Source: Fusobacterium sp. (GTDB lineage: Bacteria; Fusobacteriota; Fusobacteriia; Fusobacteriales; Fusobacteriaceae). Taken from it: a DNA stretch of 18,632 nt. The notes beneath the pieces were generated by a model. It saw only the letters and a program-made list of their open reading frames with translations, did not search any database and was not told the DNA's origin. The stretch covers positions 1 through 18,632 of the forward strand of contig DXSD01000038.1 of NCBI GenBank assembly GCA_019410665.1. The letters are read 5' to 3'. The translations under genes were made by a program, and so were the position numbers. Positions 1-7,365 of this stretch are shown piece after piece. Positions within the stretch are counted from its first letter, which is position 1; each line of letters opens with the position of its first letter.

Positions 1-1
1 T

Positions 2-778
2 AATAAATATAAGCCTAATGTTGTATTCCATGCTGCTGCTCATAAACATGTTCCTCTAATGGAGCATAATCCAGAAGAAGCTATAAAGAATAATATTTTT
101 GGAACGAGAAATGTAGCAGAGTGTGCTGATAAGTATGGAGTAGAGAGAATGGTACTTATTTCTACAGATAAGGCAGTAAATCCTACTAATCTTATGGGAG
201 CAAGTAAGAGAGCTTGTGAGCTAGTGATAGAACATATGAATAATATATCTAAAGGAACTAAATTTATGGCTGTAAGATTTGGAAATGTATTGGGAAGTAA
301 TGGTTCTGTTATTCCAATTTTTAGAAAACTTATTGAAGAAAGAAAAAATTTGACAGTAACTCATAGAGATATAACTAGATATTTTATGACAATTCCAGAA
401 GCAGCACAACTTGTAATTGAAGCTGGAGCAATAGGAAATGGTGGAGAGATATTTATACTTGATATGGGAAAACCAACAAAAATATATGATCTTGCTAAAG
501 CTATGATAAGATTATCTAATGCTAATGTAGGTATAGATATAGTAGGACTTAGACCAGGAGAAAAACTTTTTGAAGAGTTGCTTTATGATGTAAATTCAGC
601 AATTAAGACAGAGAATAAGAAGATATTTATAACTAAGATAGAAGATGGAAATAAAAATATAGATATAACTGATTTCTATAATAAGTTAGAAGAAGCTACT
701 CATAATCCTAATATAGATCATATTAAAGAGGTTATGAAGGAATTGGTTGTATCGTATAAAGAAGTTAAATATAACTAA
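2..778 (+). CDS. PglF/WbpM/CapD-like UDP-GlcNAc 4,6-dehydratase, C-terminal part (5' end outside window)
   Basis: The reading frame is open from base 2, so the window starts inside this gene; the first ATG at 59 is internal. Family knowledge: the NAD-dependent SDR enzyme removes water from UDP-GlcNAc to give the 4-keto-6-deoxy sugar, the first step to bacillosamine-type sugars. Visible: HAAAHKHVPLM (bases 29-61), NNIFGTRNVAE, STDKAVNPT (161-187) and MGASKR (194-211), followed by the PGEKLFEELL segment. The catalytic Tyr of the usual YxxxK is Met (MxxxK), typical of the large membrane-anchored PglF/WbpM group. The missing part should hold the membrane segments and the GxxGxxG nucleotide site. 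The stop lies 21 bp before the aminotransferase start, with an AAGGAGG site between them. Substrate is inferred from the three genes that follow. Confidence 0.9.
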   Translation, partial: NKYKPNVVFHAAAHKHVPLMEHNPEEAIKNNIFGTRNVAECADKYGVERMVLISTDKAVNPTNLMGASKRACELVIEHMNNISKGTKFMAVRFGNVLGSNGSVIPIFRKLIEERKNLTVTHRDITRYFMTIPEAAQLVIEAGAIGNGGEIFILDMGKPTKIYDLAKAMIRLSNANVGIDIVGLRPGEKLFEELLYDVNSAIKTENKKIFITKIEDGNKNIDITDFYNKLEEATHNPNIDHIKEVMKELVVSYKEVKYN

Positions 779-799
779 AATATTAAGGAGGAAGTAATT

Positions 800-2065
800 A
801 TGTTTAAAAGAGATGATATTAAAGCTTTTGAAAAAAAAGTATGGCTTTCTACTCCTACGATGCATGGAGAAGAATTACAATATATGACAGAAGCATATGT
901 AACTAACTGGATGTCTACTGTAGGGAAAAATATAGATGAAATAGAAAGACTAGCTTGTGAAAAAATAGGATGTAAATATGCAGTAGCTCTTTCTGCTGGA
1001 ACAGCAGCACTACACCTAGCAGTAAAACTAGCTGGAATAAAATTAGGAGATAGAGTATTTTGTTCAGATATGACTTTCTGTGCAACTGTAAATCCTGTAA
1101 CTTATGAAGGAGGAATTCCAATATTTATAGATACAGAGTATGATACTTGGAATATGGATCCAGTAGCATTGGAAAAAGCTTTTGAACTATATCCAGATGT
1201 AAAAGTAGTAGTAGTGGCTCATTTGTATGGAGTACCAGGAAAAATAGATGAGATAAAAAAAGTATGTGATAAATATGGAGCTCTAATTATAGAAGATGCA
1301 GCAGAATCGTTAGGGGCTACATATAAAGGAAAAGAAACAGGAACTTTTGGAGATTTTAACTGTATAAGTTTTAATGGAAATAAGATAATAACAGGTTCAT
1401 CTGGTGGAATGCTATTAACTAATGATAAAGAAGCAGCCGAAAAGGTTAGAAAATGGTCTACTCAAGCTAGAGAGAATGCTTCTTGGTATCAACATGAAGA
1501 AAAAGGATATAACTATAGAATGAGTAATGTTATAGCTGGAGTAGTAAGAGGACAGTTTCCATATTTAGAAGAGCATATAGCTCAAAAGAAAGCTATATAT
1601 GAAAGATATAAGGAAGGATTTAAGGGATTACCAGTAAAGATGAATCCTTTTGATGAAGAAAATTCTGTGCCTAATTATTGGTTAAGTTGTTTGATAATAG
1701 ATGAAGAAGCTATGTGTAAACAAGTTCGTGGAGAGAATGAAGTAGCATATATTCCAGAGAGTGGGAAATCATGTCCAACAGAGATATTAGAGACTCTAGC
1801 AAAATATAATGCAGAGGGACGTCCTATATGGAAACCTATGCATATGCAACCGATTTATAGAATGCACGGATTTGTAACTAGAGAGGGAAATGGAAGATGT
1901 AAGACAAATGCCTATATAGTTGGAGGAACATTAGGAAAAGATGGGAAACCATTAGATATAGGAATGGATATATTCCAAAGAGGGTTATGTTTACCAAGTG
2001 ATAATAAGATGACTGCAGAAGAGCAAGATAAGGTAATAGAGATAATTAGAAGTTGTTTTGAGTAG
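800..2065 (+). CDS. DegT/DnrJ/EryC1-family PLP aminotransferase (PglE-like)
   Basis: This is a fold-type I PLP enzyme predicted to aminate C4 of the UDP-4-keto-6-deoxy-HexNAc made by the upstream dehydratase, with glutamate as the usual amino donor in the family. At 421 residues it shows SAGTAALHLA (65-74), EDAAESLGA (165-173, with the cofactor-ring Asp166) and SFNGNKIITGSSGG (190-203), in which Lys195 is the expected Schiff-base lysine. RPIWKPMHMQP (341-351) and FQRGLCLPS (392-400) are conserved C-terminal family blocks. It is somewhat longer than C. jejuni PglE, with extra sequence around residues 309-330 and 360-387. The start is an ATG preceded by AAGGAGG at 785-791. It sits between the dehydratase and the N-acetyltransferase, which fixes its likely role. 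The exact sugar configuration of the product is inference. Confidence 0.93.
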   Translation: MFKRDDIKAFEKKVWLSTPTMHGEELQYMTEAYVTNWMSTVGKNIDEIERLACEKIGCKYAVALSAGTAALHLAVKLAGIKLGDRVFCSDMTFCATVNPVTYEGGIPIFIDTEYDTWNMDPVALEKAFELYPDVKVVVVAHLYGVPGKIDEIKKVCDKYGALIIEDAAESLGATYKGKETGTFGDFNCISFNGNKIITGSSGGMLLTNDKEAAEKVRKWSTQARENASWYQHEEKGYNYRMSNVIAGVVRGQFPYLEEHIAQKKAIYERYKEGFKGLPVKMNPFDEENSVPNYWLSCLIIDEEAMCKQVRGENEVAYIPESGKSCPTEILETLAKYNAEGRPIWKPMHMQPIYRMHGFVTREGNGRCKTNAYIVGGTLGKDGKPLDIGMDIFQRGLCLPSDNKMTAEEQDKVIEIIRSCFE

Positions 2066-2076
2066 GAGAAGTAAAT

Positions 2077-2712
2077 ATGAAAGATATAGTGATAATAGGT
2101 GCTGGTGGATTTGCTAGAGAAGTTGCTTGGTTGATAGAAGATATTAATAAGAAAGAGCAACAATGGAATTTATTAGGATTTATAGATGACAATATTGAGC
2201 TTCAAGGAAAAGAGATAAACGGTTATAAAATCATAGGAACAATTGAAGATTATCAAAAAATGTCAAATGAAATATATTCTGTAATAGCAATAGGAAATGG
2301 GAATATTAGAAAAAAGATAGTAGAAAGATTATCTAATAAAAAATATGGAATTTTAATACATCCTACAGTATTAATATCTAATAGTGTAGAAGTTGGAGAA
2401 GGAACTATAATTTGTTCTGGAAATATAATAACTGTAAATATAACAATAGGAAAACATGTAATTTTAAATTTAGCAAATACTATAGGGCATGATGCTATAT
2501 TAAAAGATTTTTCAACTGTTTGTCCAGGAGTAAATTTATCAGGAAATACAATTATAGGAGAAGAAACAACTTTAGGAACAGGAAGTGCAATAATTCAAGG
2601 AATAAAAATAGGATCTAGAGTTGTTATAGGAGCAGGAAGTGTAATTATAAGAGATATTCCTAATAATTGTACAGTAGTTGGAAATCCAGGGAAAATAATA
2701 AAGGGAGAATAG
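2077..2712 (+). CDS. PglD/NeuD-like sugar N-acetyltransferase (left-handed beta-helix)
   Basis: The predicted role is acetyl-CoA-dependent acetylation of the 4-amino group of UDP-4-amino-4,6-dideoxy-GlcNAc, giving UDP-N,N'-diacetylbacillosamine. The 211-residue protein has the two-part PglD build. An N-terminal nucleotide-sugar domain opens with VIIGAGGFAREVAWLI (5-20). A run of hexapeptide (I/V/L)-G-x4 repeats follows from about residue 95 to 195. His138 in NTIGHDA matches the position of the catalytic base His in PglD. The protein ends with the family tail VVGNPGKII. The gene starts 11 bp after the aminotransferase stop, with a GGAGA ribosome site overlapping that stop region, so co-transcription is very likely. 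NeuD-type O-acetylation of another sugar is the main alternative, but the cassette order favours PglD. Confidence 0.9.
   Translation: MKDIVIIGAGGFAREVAWLIEDINKKEQQWNLLGFIDDNIELQGKEINGYKIIGTIEDYQKMSNEIYSVIAIGNGNIRKKIVERLSNKKYGILIHPTVLISNSVEVGEGTIICSGNIITVNITIGKHVILNLANTIGHDAILKDFSTVCPGVNLSGNTIIGEETTLGTGSAIIQGIKIGSRVVIGAGSVIIRDIPNNCTVVGNPGKIIKGE
2703..2707 (+). promoter_or_regulatory. Ribosome binding site supporting a GTG start
   Basis: GGGAG inside the end of the acetyltransferase gene lies 9 nt before the GTG at 2717. The next in-frame Met is about 56 codons further on and would delete the membrane helix of the phosphoglycosyl transferase, so the GTG is the start. Confidence 0.6.
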
Positions 2713-2716
2713 AAAA

Positions 2717-3325
2717 GTGTATAAACATTTTTTTAAAAGATTTTTAGATATAGTTTATTCTTTAGGATTTATTCTATGCTTTTGGTGGTTATACATAATA
2801 GTAGCAATACTTGTAAAGAAAAAGTTAGGTAGTCCAGTACTTTTTAAACAACAAAGACCAGGACTAAATGGAAAAATATTTACTATGTATAAATTTAGAA
2901 GTATGACAGATACTAAAGATAAAGATGGAAAGTTACTTTCTGATGAAGAGAGATTACCAAGGTTTGGACAATTACTTAGAGCTACTAGTTTAGATGAGAT
3001 ACCAGAGTTTTTTAATATATTAAAAGGAGATATGAGTTTAGTAGGACCAAGACCCCTATTAGTACAATATCTTGAAAGATACAACGAAAGACAAGCTAGG
3101 AGACATGAGGTAAGACCAGGAGTAACAGGTTGGGCACAGGTAAACGGAAGAAATACTATATCATGGGAGCAAAAGTTTGAATATGATGTAGAGTATGTTG
3201 AGAGATGTAGCTTTTTATTGGATATGAAAATAATATTTATGACAATAAAGAAGATATTTATAAGAGAGGGAATTTCTCAAGAGGGGAATGTAACAATGGA
3301 GGAGTTTAAGGGTGGATTAAAATGA
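2717..3325 (+). CDS. PglC-like monotopic phosphoglycosyl transferase (initiating sugar-phosphate transferase)
   Basis: This enzyme starts the polysaccharide by moving a sugar phosphate from a UDP-sugar (predicted UDP-diNAcBac) to undecaprenyl phosphate at the cytoplasmic membrane face. The 202-residue length is that of the minimal PglC type rather than the longer WbaP type. One hydrophobic segment at about residues 11-34 is the expected re-entrant helix. Conserved blocks are RPGLNGKIFTMYKFRSM (47-63), SLDEIPEFFNILKGDMSLVG (91-110), PRP (111-113) and RHEVRPGVTGWAQVNGRN (129-146). Asp93-Glu94 is the catalytic dyad, the same numbering as in Campylobacter PglC. Translation begins at GTG. The stop overlaps the next gene's ATG in an ATGA junction, suggesting translational coupling to the first glycosyltransferase. 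Confidence 0.94.
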   Translation: MYKHFFKRFLDIVYSLGFILCFWWLYIIVAILVKKKLGSPVLFKQQRPGLNGKIFTMYKFRSMTDTKDKDGKLLSDEERLPRFGQLLRATSLDEIPEFFNILKGDMSLVGPRPLLVQYLERYNERQARRHEVRPGVTGWAQVNGRNTISWEQKFEYDVEYVERCSFLLDMKIIFMTIKKIFIREGISQEGNVTMEEFKGGLK

Positions 3326-4503
3326 AAGATATAGTAATTATTGCTAATTTTTGTATGGATTTTTCTGAGACAGATAATGGAAGATTTAGCTATTTAGCAA
3401 ATTTACTTTCTAAAAATAACAATGTAGAGGTTATAACAAGTAATTTTTATCATATTACCAAAAAATATAGAGAAGAAGTAAAGAAACACCCATATAAAAT
3501 AACTCTAGTTGAGGAGCCTGGATATAAAAAAAATATTTGTTTAAAACGATTTTATAGTCATTATATTTGGGGAAAAAATGTAGGAAAATATTTGTCAATG
3601 AGAAAAAAACCAGATGTTGTTTATTGTGCAATTCCTTCGTTAACTGGACCATTTATTGTAGCAAAATATTGTGAAAAAAAAGGTATTAGATTTATTATTG
3701 ATGTTCAAGATTTATGGCCAGAAGCATTTCAGATGATATTTAATATTCCAATTTTTAGTAATTTAATATACTTTCCATTTAAGTATATGGCAAATAGTAT
3801 TTATAAACGTGCTAATCAAATAGTTGCTGTTTCACAAACGTACGTTGATCGTGTATTGGAAGTAAATAAAAAATGTGAAAGAGGATATTCGATTTTTTTA
3901 GGAACAGAACTAAAAATATTTGATGAGAATTCTAAAAAAAATTCTTTATTGAATAAACCAAAAGATGAAATATGGTTAGCTTATTGTGGAACATTAGGAA
4001 GTAGCTATGATTTAACTACTGTAATGAAAGCAATTCAACTGGCACAGATACAGAACCTATGTTTCATAGTTATGGGAGATGGACCATTAATGAAAACATT
4101 TCAGTTATTGGCTAATAATTTAGAAATAAATGTAATTTTCACAGGGCGTCTTGCATATAATGATATGTGTTCTATTTTATGTAAATGTGATATAACTGTT
4201 AACCCAATTATGCCAGGAGCAGCTCAAAGCATTATAAATAAGCATGCAGATTATTTAGCAAGTGGATTACCAATTATAAATACTCAAGAAAATAAAGAGA
4301 TTAGAGATTTGATTGAAGAATATCAATGTGGAATAAATTGTAAAAATGCAAATGATGTTGATATTAAAAATGCAATTATTCAATTATGTAACAATGAGAA
4401 ACTTCGAAATGAGATGGGAAAAAATGCTCGAAAATTAGCAAATGATAGGTTTGATAGAGCAAAAACATATAAAAAAATAGTAAATCTTATTACAGAAGAA
4501 TAA
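3322..4503 (+). CDS. GT4-family glycosyltransferase (WbuB-like)
   Basis: A two-domain GT-B enzyme of 393 residues with no clear transmembrane segment, predicted to act on lipid-linked sugar at the inner face of the membrane. The N-terminal half has DVQDLWPEA (127-135), a hallmark of WbuB-like 2-acetamido-sugar transferases. The C-terminal half has YCGTLG (221-226), VMGDGP (250-255), VIFTGRL and INKHADYLASGLPII (305-319). The canonical EX7E acidic pair is not obvious; the second Glu position appears as Asp (HADY). The ATG overlaps the preceding stop by four bases, so this enzyme probably adds the second sugar to the primer made by the phosphoglycosyl transferase, as PglA does in Campylobacter. 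That order is inference. CGN arginine codons appear much more often from this gene onward than in the four genes before it. Confidence 0.88.
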   Translation: MKDIVIIANFCMDFSETDNGRFSYLANLLSKNNNVEVITSNFYHITKKYREEVKKHPYKITLVEEPGYKKNICLKRFYSHYIWGKNVGKYLSMRKKPDVVYCAIPSLTGPFIVAKYCEKKGIRFIIDVQDLWPEAFQMIFNIPIFSNLIYFPFKYMANSIYKRANQIVAVSQTYVDRVLEVNKKCERGYSIFLGTELKIFDENSKKNSLLNKPKDEIWLAYCGTLGSSYDLTTVMKAIQLAQIQNLCFIVMGDGPLMKTFQLLANNLEINVIFTGRLAYNDMCSILCKCDITVNPIMPGAAQSIINKHADYLASGLPIINTQENKEIRDLIEEYQCGINCKNANDVDIKNAIIQLCNNEKLRNEMGKNARKLANDRFDRAKTYKKIVNLITEE

Positions 4504-4528
4504 ATAAAGAATATAAATAGGTGGAAAA

Positions 4529-5293
4529 ATGAAAATTACAGATAGAATAATTATATGGATAGATGTATTGAAATCATTTATATATACATTTTGGGGAATT
4601 AAAGCTAATATTGTTTCTTCAAATGAAACAGTTAATATTATATTGAATGAACGAAAATCATTAATTAGATTTGGGGATGGGGAATTTGGAATTTATAGAG
4701 GAAAAAATATTCATTATCAGTGTTGGTCTGAACAGTTAAGAGATGAATTTGTTAAGATAAAACAAGATTATGAAAAACAAATAGAAAATTCAAATTTTTT
4801 ATTAGCTATCCCAAAAAGATTTATAAGTATTCCAGGATGGATACTTATGAAAAAAAGAGTCTATGTATCAAGTTGGGCTCAATCAAGATATGATTATAAG
4901 AAAGAGTGGAATCACAGTATTTGTTATGGAGATTCATTTCTTTTTGAAAAAAAGAATAAGGATATTTATGGAGAATTATGGAGGAGCGATAAAACTCCTG
5001 AACATATTATTTTTATTCATAATGACAATAAATTTGCTGATTTATTTACAACTACATATTCTAAAAAAGTAAAATTTATTAAATGTCCTGCTAAGAATGC
5101 TTTTGAGAAAATTGATTTCCTTGAGAATGAAGTTCTTGAAACTATAAAAAAATATCACTGGGATAAAAAAGATGTTATGCTTGTTGTTTCTGCAGGTCCT
5201 GCAGGAAAAATCTTAATCTATCGTCTATGTAAAAAGAATATTTGGGGGATAGATGCTGGTCATTGTTGGGATGACCCATTAGAGGGGGTATAA
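4529..5293 (+). CDS. GT-D fold glycosyltransferase (DUF1792 / SP_1767-like)
   Basis: At 254 residues this matches the GT-D family first defined by the streptococcal DUF1792 enzymes that add sugars to serine-rich repeat adhesins; related proteins also occur in polysaccharide loci. The signature RFGDGEFGIYRG (47-58) carries the metal/nucleotide-sugar binding acidic residues. It is followed by a Tyr/Trp-rich acceptor region (IHYQCWSEQL, about 61-70) and a C-terminal VVSAGPAGKILIYRL block. The end (IDAGHCWDDP, about 242-251) corresponds to the usual GH-(I/V)-D-I-E-Y-E-W ending but is clearly diverged. There is no signal peptide or membrane segment. The start ATG is preceded by AGGTGG at 4519-4524. 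The next gene begins 1 bp after its stop. Donor and acceptor cannot be read from the sequence. Confidence 0.85.
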   Translation: MKITDRIIIWIDVLKSFIYTFWGIKANIVSSNETVNIILNERKSLIRFGDGEFGIYRGKNIHYQCWSEQLRDEFVKIKQDYEKQIENSNFLLAIPKRFISIPGWILMKKRVYVSSWAQSRYDYKKEWNHSICYGDSFLFEKKNKDIYGELWRSDKTPEHIIFIHNDNKFADLFTTTYSKKVKFIKCPAKNAFEKIDFLENEVLETIKKYHWDKKDVMLVVSAGPAGKILIYRLCKKNIWGIDAGHCWDDPLEGV

Positions 5294-5294
5294 T

Positions 5295-6344
5295 ATGAAA
5301 TTATTAAGTATCATTGTTCCTATCTATAATGCTTCAAAATATTTAAAAACAACATTACAATCTATAGCGAAACAAACATATAGTAATATTGAAGTATTGT
5401 TGATAGATGATGGTTCAACTGACAATTCAGCAGAATTATGTTTGGAAATGGTTGAGAAAGATAATAGATTTCGGTATTATAAAATTAAAAATGGTGGACC
5501 TAGTAAAGCAAGAAATTTAGGGATTAAATTAGCAATGGGTAAGTATATTGGTTTTTGTGATTCTGATGATTTGTTAAATAATTCCATGTATGATATTCTT
5601 GTAAATTATTTAGAAAATAGTAATTCAGATGTTGTTTTATGTGATATCTATTCTGAACGTAATAATGGAAATTTTGGTTTTCCATGGAAAGATGGTACGA
5701 TATTCTCAGGAGATGATGTTTATAGACAAGTTATGGCATCCATGATAGGAAGGTTATCGGAAGATGATGATACACTACCTGTTTGGGGAAGTGTAGTTCG
5801 TGGATTATATAAACGTGAAATAATAGTTAAAAATAACATAAGTTTTCCAGATGATATTCATTTTGCAGAAGATTTAGTATTTTCATTAAAATATCTTATG
5901 AAAGCTAAAAAAATAATAATTTGTAATTACCCATTATATCATTATAGGGATAATAAAGATTCTATTATGAATTCATTTTATGAATATAAAATAGGAATGT
6001 TTGATGATAGAAAAAAATTAATTAAATATATTCAGAATGTGATTTGTAATATGAAAAAAATAAATGAAATAGAGAGTAGACTTTTCAATACTGCAAGGTG
6101 TTATTTTCATGAAAGTATAGGAAATGCATGTAGAGATAAAAAGGATAGAACAATTTTAGATAAATATCATGAGGTAAAAATGATTTTGAATGATGAGATA
6201 GTAATAAAATCATTTGAGAGTTATCAAACAAAGAATTATCAAAAAAAAGTTTTATATTTATTAATACGAAATAGAATAGGTTCTTTATTAGTAATTTACT
6301 ATTATCTTAGATTTAAAAAATGGAGAAAAAAATATGAAAAATAA
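5295..6344 (+). CDS. GT2-family glycosyltransferase
   Basis: An inverting GT-A enzyme of 349 residues. The N-terminal catalytic domain opens with LLSIIVPIYNASKYL (3-17) and shows IDDGSTD (37-43), GGPSKARNLGI (67-77) and the metal-binding DSDD (89-92). HFAEDLVFSLKYL near residues 190-202 carries the downstream ED pair expected for the catalytic base in capsule-type GT2 proteins, and the NYPLYHYRDNKDSIM block is another common element. The C-terminal third is basic and aromatic with no confident membrane helix, probably for membrane-surface or acceptor contact. The ATG follows an AGAGGGGG site that overlaps the end of the GT-D gene. The last 11 bp overlap the following acyltransferase. Sugar specificity is unknown. 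Confidence 0.9.
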   Translation: MKLLSIIVPIYNASKYLKTTLQSIAKQTYSNIEVLLIDDGSTDNSAELCLEMVEKDNRFRYYKIKNGGPSKARNLGIKLAMGKYIGFCDSDDLLNNSMYDILVNYLENSNSDVVLCDIYSERNNGNFGFPWKDGTIFSGDDVYRQVMASMIGRLSEDDDTLPVWGSVVRGLYKREIIVKNNISFPDDIHFAEDLVFSLKYLMKAKKIIICNYPLYHYRDNKDSIMNSFYEYKIGMFDDRKKLIKYIQNVICNMKKINEIESRLFNTARCYFHESIGNACRDKKDRTILDKYHEVKMILNDEIVIKSFESYQTKNYQKKVLYLLIRNRIGSLLVIYYYLRFKKWRKKYEK

Positions 6345-7344
6345 AATGGTAAATGGATATGATATACTCCGAATTATATCCGCATTTATGGTTATTGTGA
6401 TACACGCAAATGTTGCTTTTTTAGCTAATCGTACAGGAAAGTTAAGTTGGTTTATTGGTATGGAAATAACAACAATTTGCTTACTGGCAGTTCCAATATT
6501 TTTTATGATATCAGGAGCAACTTTACTAGGTAGGAAAAAAATTAGTAGTGTTGAAGAATATAAAAAAAGATTCTACAAGCAATTAATACCATTTTTGATA
6601 TGGAGTTTAATCTATGTAGTTGTAAGAATTGTAATGGGAAAAATTCCATTACAACTGAAATCAATATGGAATTTATTGAGTGAACCAGCATATTATCAAT
6701 TTTGGTTCATGTATTCATTGTTAGCAATTTATTTATTATTACCTTTTTTAGAATGTATTATATGTTATTGTAATAAAGAGCGTATCGAATATGCCTTAAT
6801 TTTATGGATTATATTTTCAGTGATACAACCAGTATTGGTAAATATTTCTCCAATTTTTAAAATATCAACACATTTTGATTTAAAAATATGTGGAGGATAT
6901 ATTGGATTTTTTGTACTTGGATATTATTTAAGAGAATATTATTCAGAAGTTTCAGTAAAAAAAAGTATTTTTATTCTTTTTTTGGGATTGGTGACAATGT
7001 TATTGCAATCAGGAGTAGAATATATAGTAGTAAGAGAAAATTACTTGGGATATTTTTATAGATCTTATTTAAATCCAGGAGTAGTTATTGCGTCAAGTGG
7101 AATTTTTATGTTATTTCAAAATTGGAGAGTATGCTTGCATTCAATAGTAAAAACATTAGCTAAGATGACAATGGGAATTTATTATATACATATGCTTGTA
7201 TTAACTGCTATAGAATATCTAGGATTTATGGGAAATAAAAATTTATTTTTGTGTGAAGTTAAAGCTATAGTAGTTTTTTTAATTTCTATAATTTCAATAG
7301 TTATAATGAAAAAAATAAAAATTTTTAAAATATTAGTAGGATAA
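6334..7344 (+). CDS. Acyltransferase family 3 membrane protein (WecH-like O-acetyltransferase)
   Basis: A 336-residue polytopic membrane protein, about ten hydrophobic segments by eye, predicted to transfer an acetyl or other acyl group to a sugar hydroxyl of the repeat unit. The N-terminus has the family pattern YDILRIISAF (9-18) followed by VIVIHANVAF (20-29), with the conserved Arg13 and His24. FWFMYSLLAIYLLLPFL (about 124-140) closely fits WecH-like members, which acetylate enterobacterial common antigen. IYYIHMLVL near residue 285 is the usual last-helix block. It starts inside the preceding glycosyltransferase gene (11-bp overlap) with AUG. A second acyltransferase of a different subtype begins at 17693, so two distinct decorations are possible. 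The target sugar is not inferable. Confidence 0.87.
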   Translation: MKNKMVNGYDILRIISAFMVIVIHANVAFLANRTGKLSWFIGMEITTICLLAVPIFFMISGATLLGRKKISSVEEYKKRFYKQLIPFLIWSLIYVVVRIVMGKIPLQLKSIWNLLSEPAYYQFWFMYSLLAIYLLLPFLECIICYCNKERIEYALILWIIFSVIQPVLVNISPIFKISTHFDLKICGGYIGFFVLGYYLREYYSEVSVKKSIFILFLGLVTMLLQSGVEYIVVRENYLGYFYRSYLNPGVVIASSGIFMLFQNWRVCLHSIVKTLAKMTMGIYYIHMLVLTAIEYLGFMGNKNLFLCEVKAIVVFLISIISIVIMKKIKIFKILVG

Positions 7345-7351
7345 TTATTTT

Positions 7352-7359
7352 GAGAGGTG
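7352..7359 (+). promoter_or_regulatory. Ribosome binding site supporting a TTG start
   Basis: GAGAGGTG lies 6 nt before the TTG at 7366. A TGA in the same frame at 7360-7362 excludes any earlier start. The next Met (residue 26) would remove the GGTE donor-binding loop. Confidence 0.65.
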
Positions 7360-7365
7360 TGAAGA

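Noticed and set aside
1912..2163. Antisense open frame of about 83 codons across the aminotransferase end, and similar antisense frames at 221-409, 915-1121, 2755-3084, 3455-3652, 9448-9657, 10422-10607 and 14029-14238
   Set aside because: All lie opposite well-supported genes, show low-complexity Phe/Leu/Ser-rich translations and have no family motifs.
2..3325. Protein N-glycosylation (pgl) system
   Set aside because: No PglB-type oligosaccharyltransferase, PglK ABC flippase or processive PglH is visible; Wzx and Wzy point to polymer assembly instead.
4863..5072. Second + frame of 69 codons within the GT-D gene
   Set aside because: It is fully contained in a gene with clear family motifs and has no ribosome site or recognisable domain of its own.
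4529..5293. Serine-rich adhesin glycosylation island suggested by the GT-D enzyme
   Set aside because: No adhesin, GtfA/GtfB pair or accessory SecA2/SecY2 genes occur in the window.
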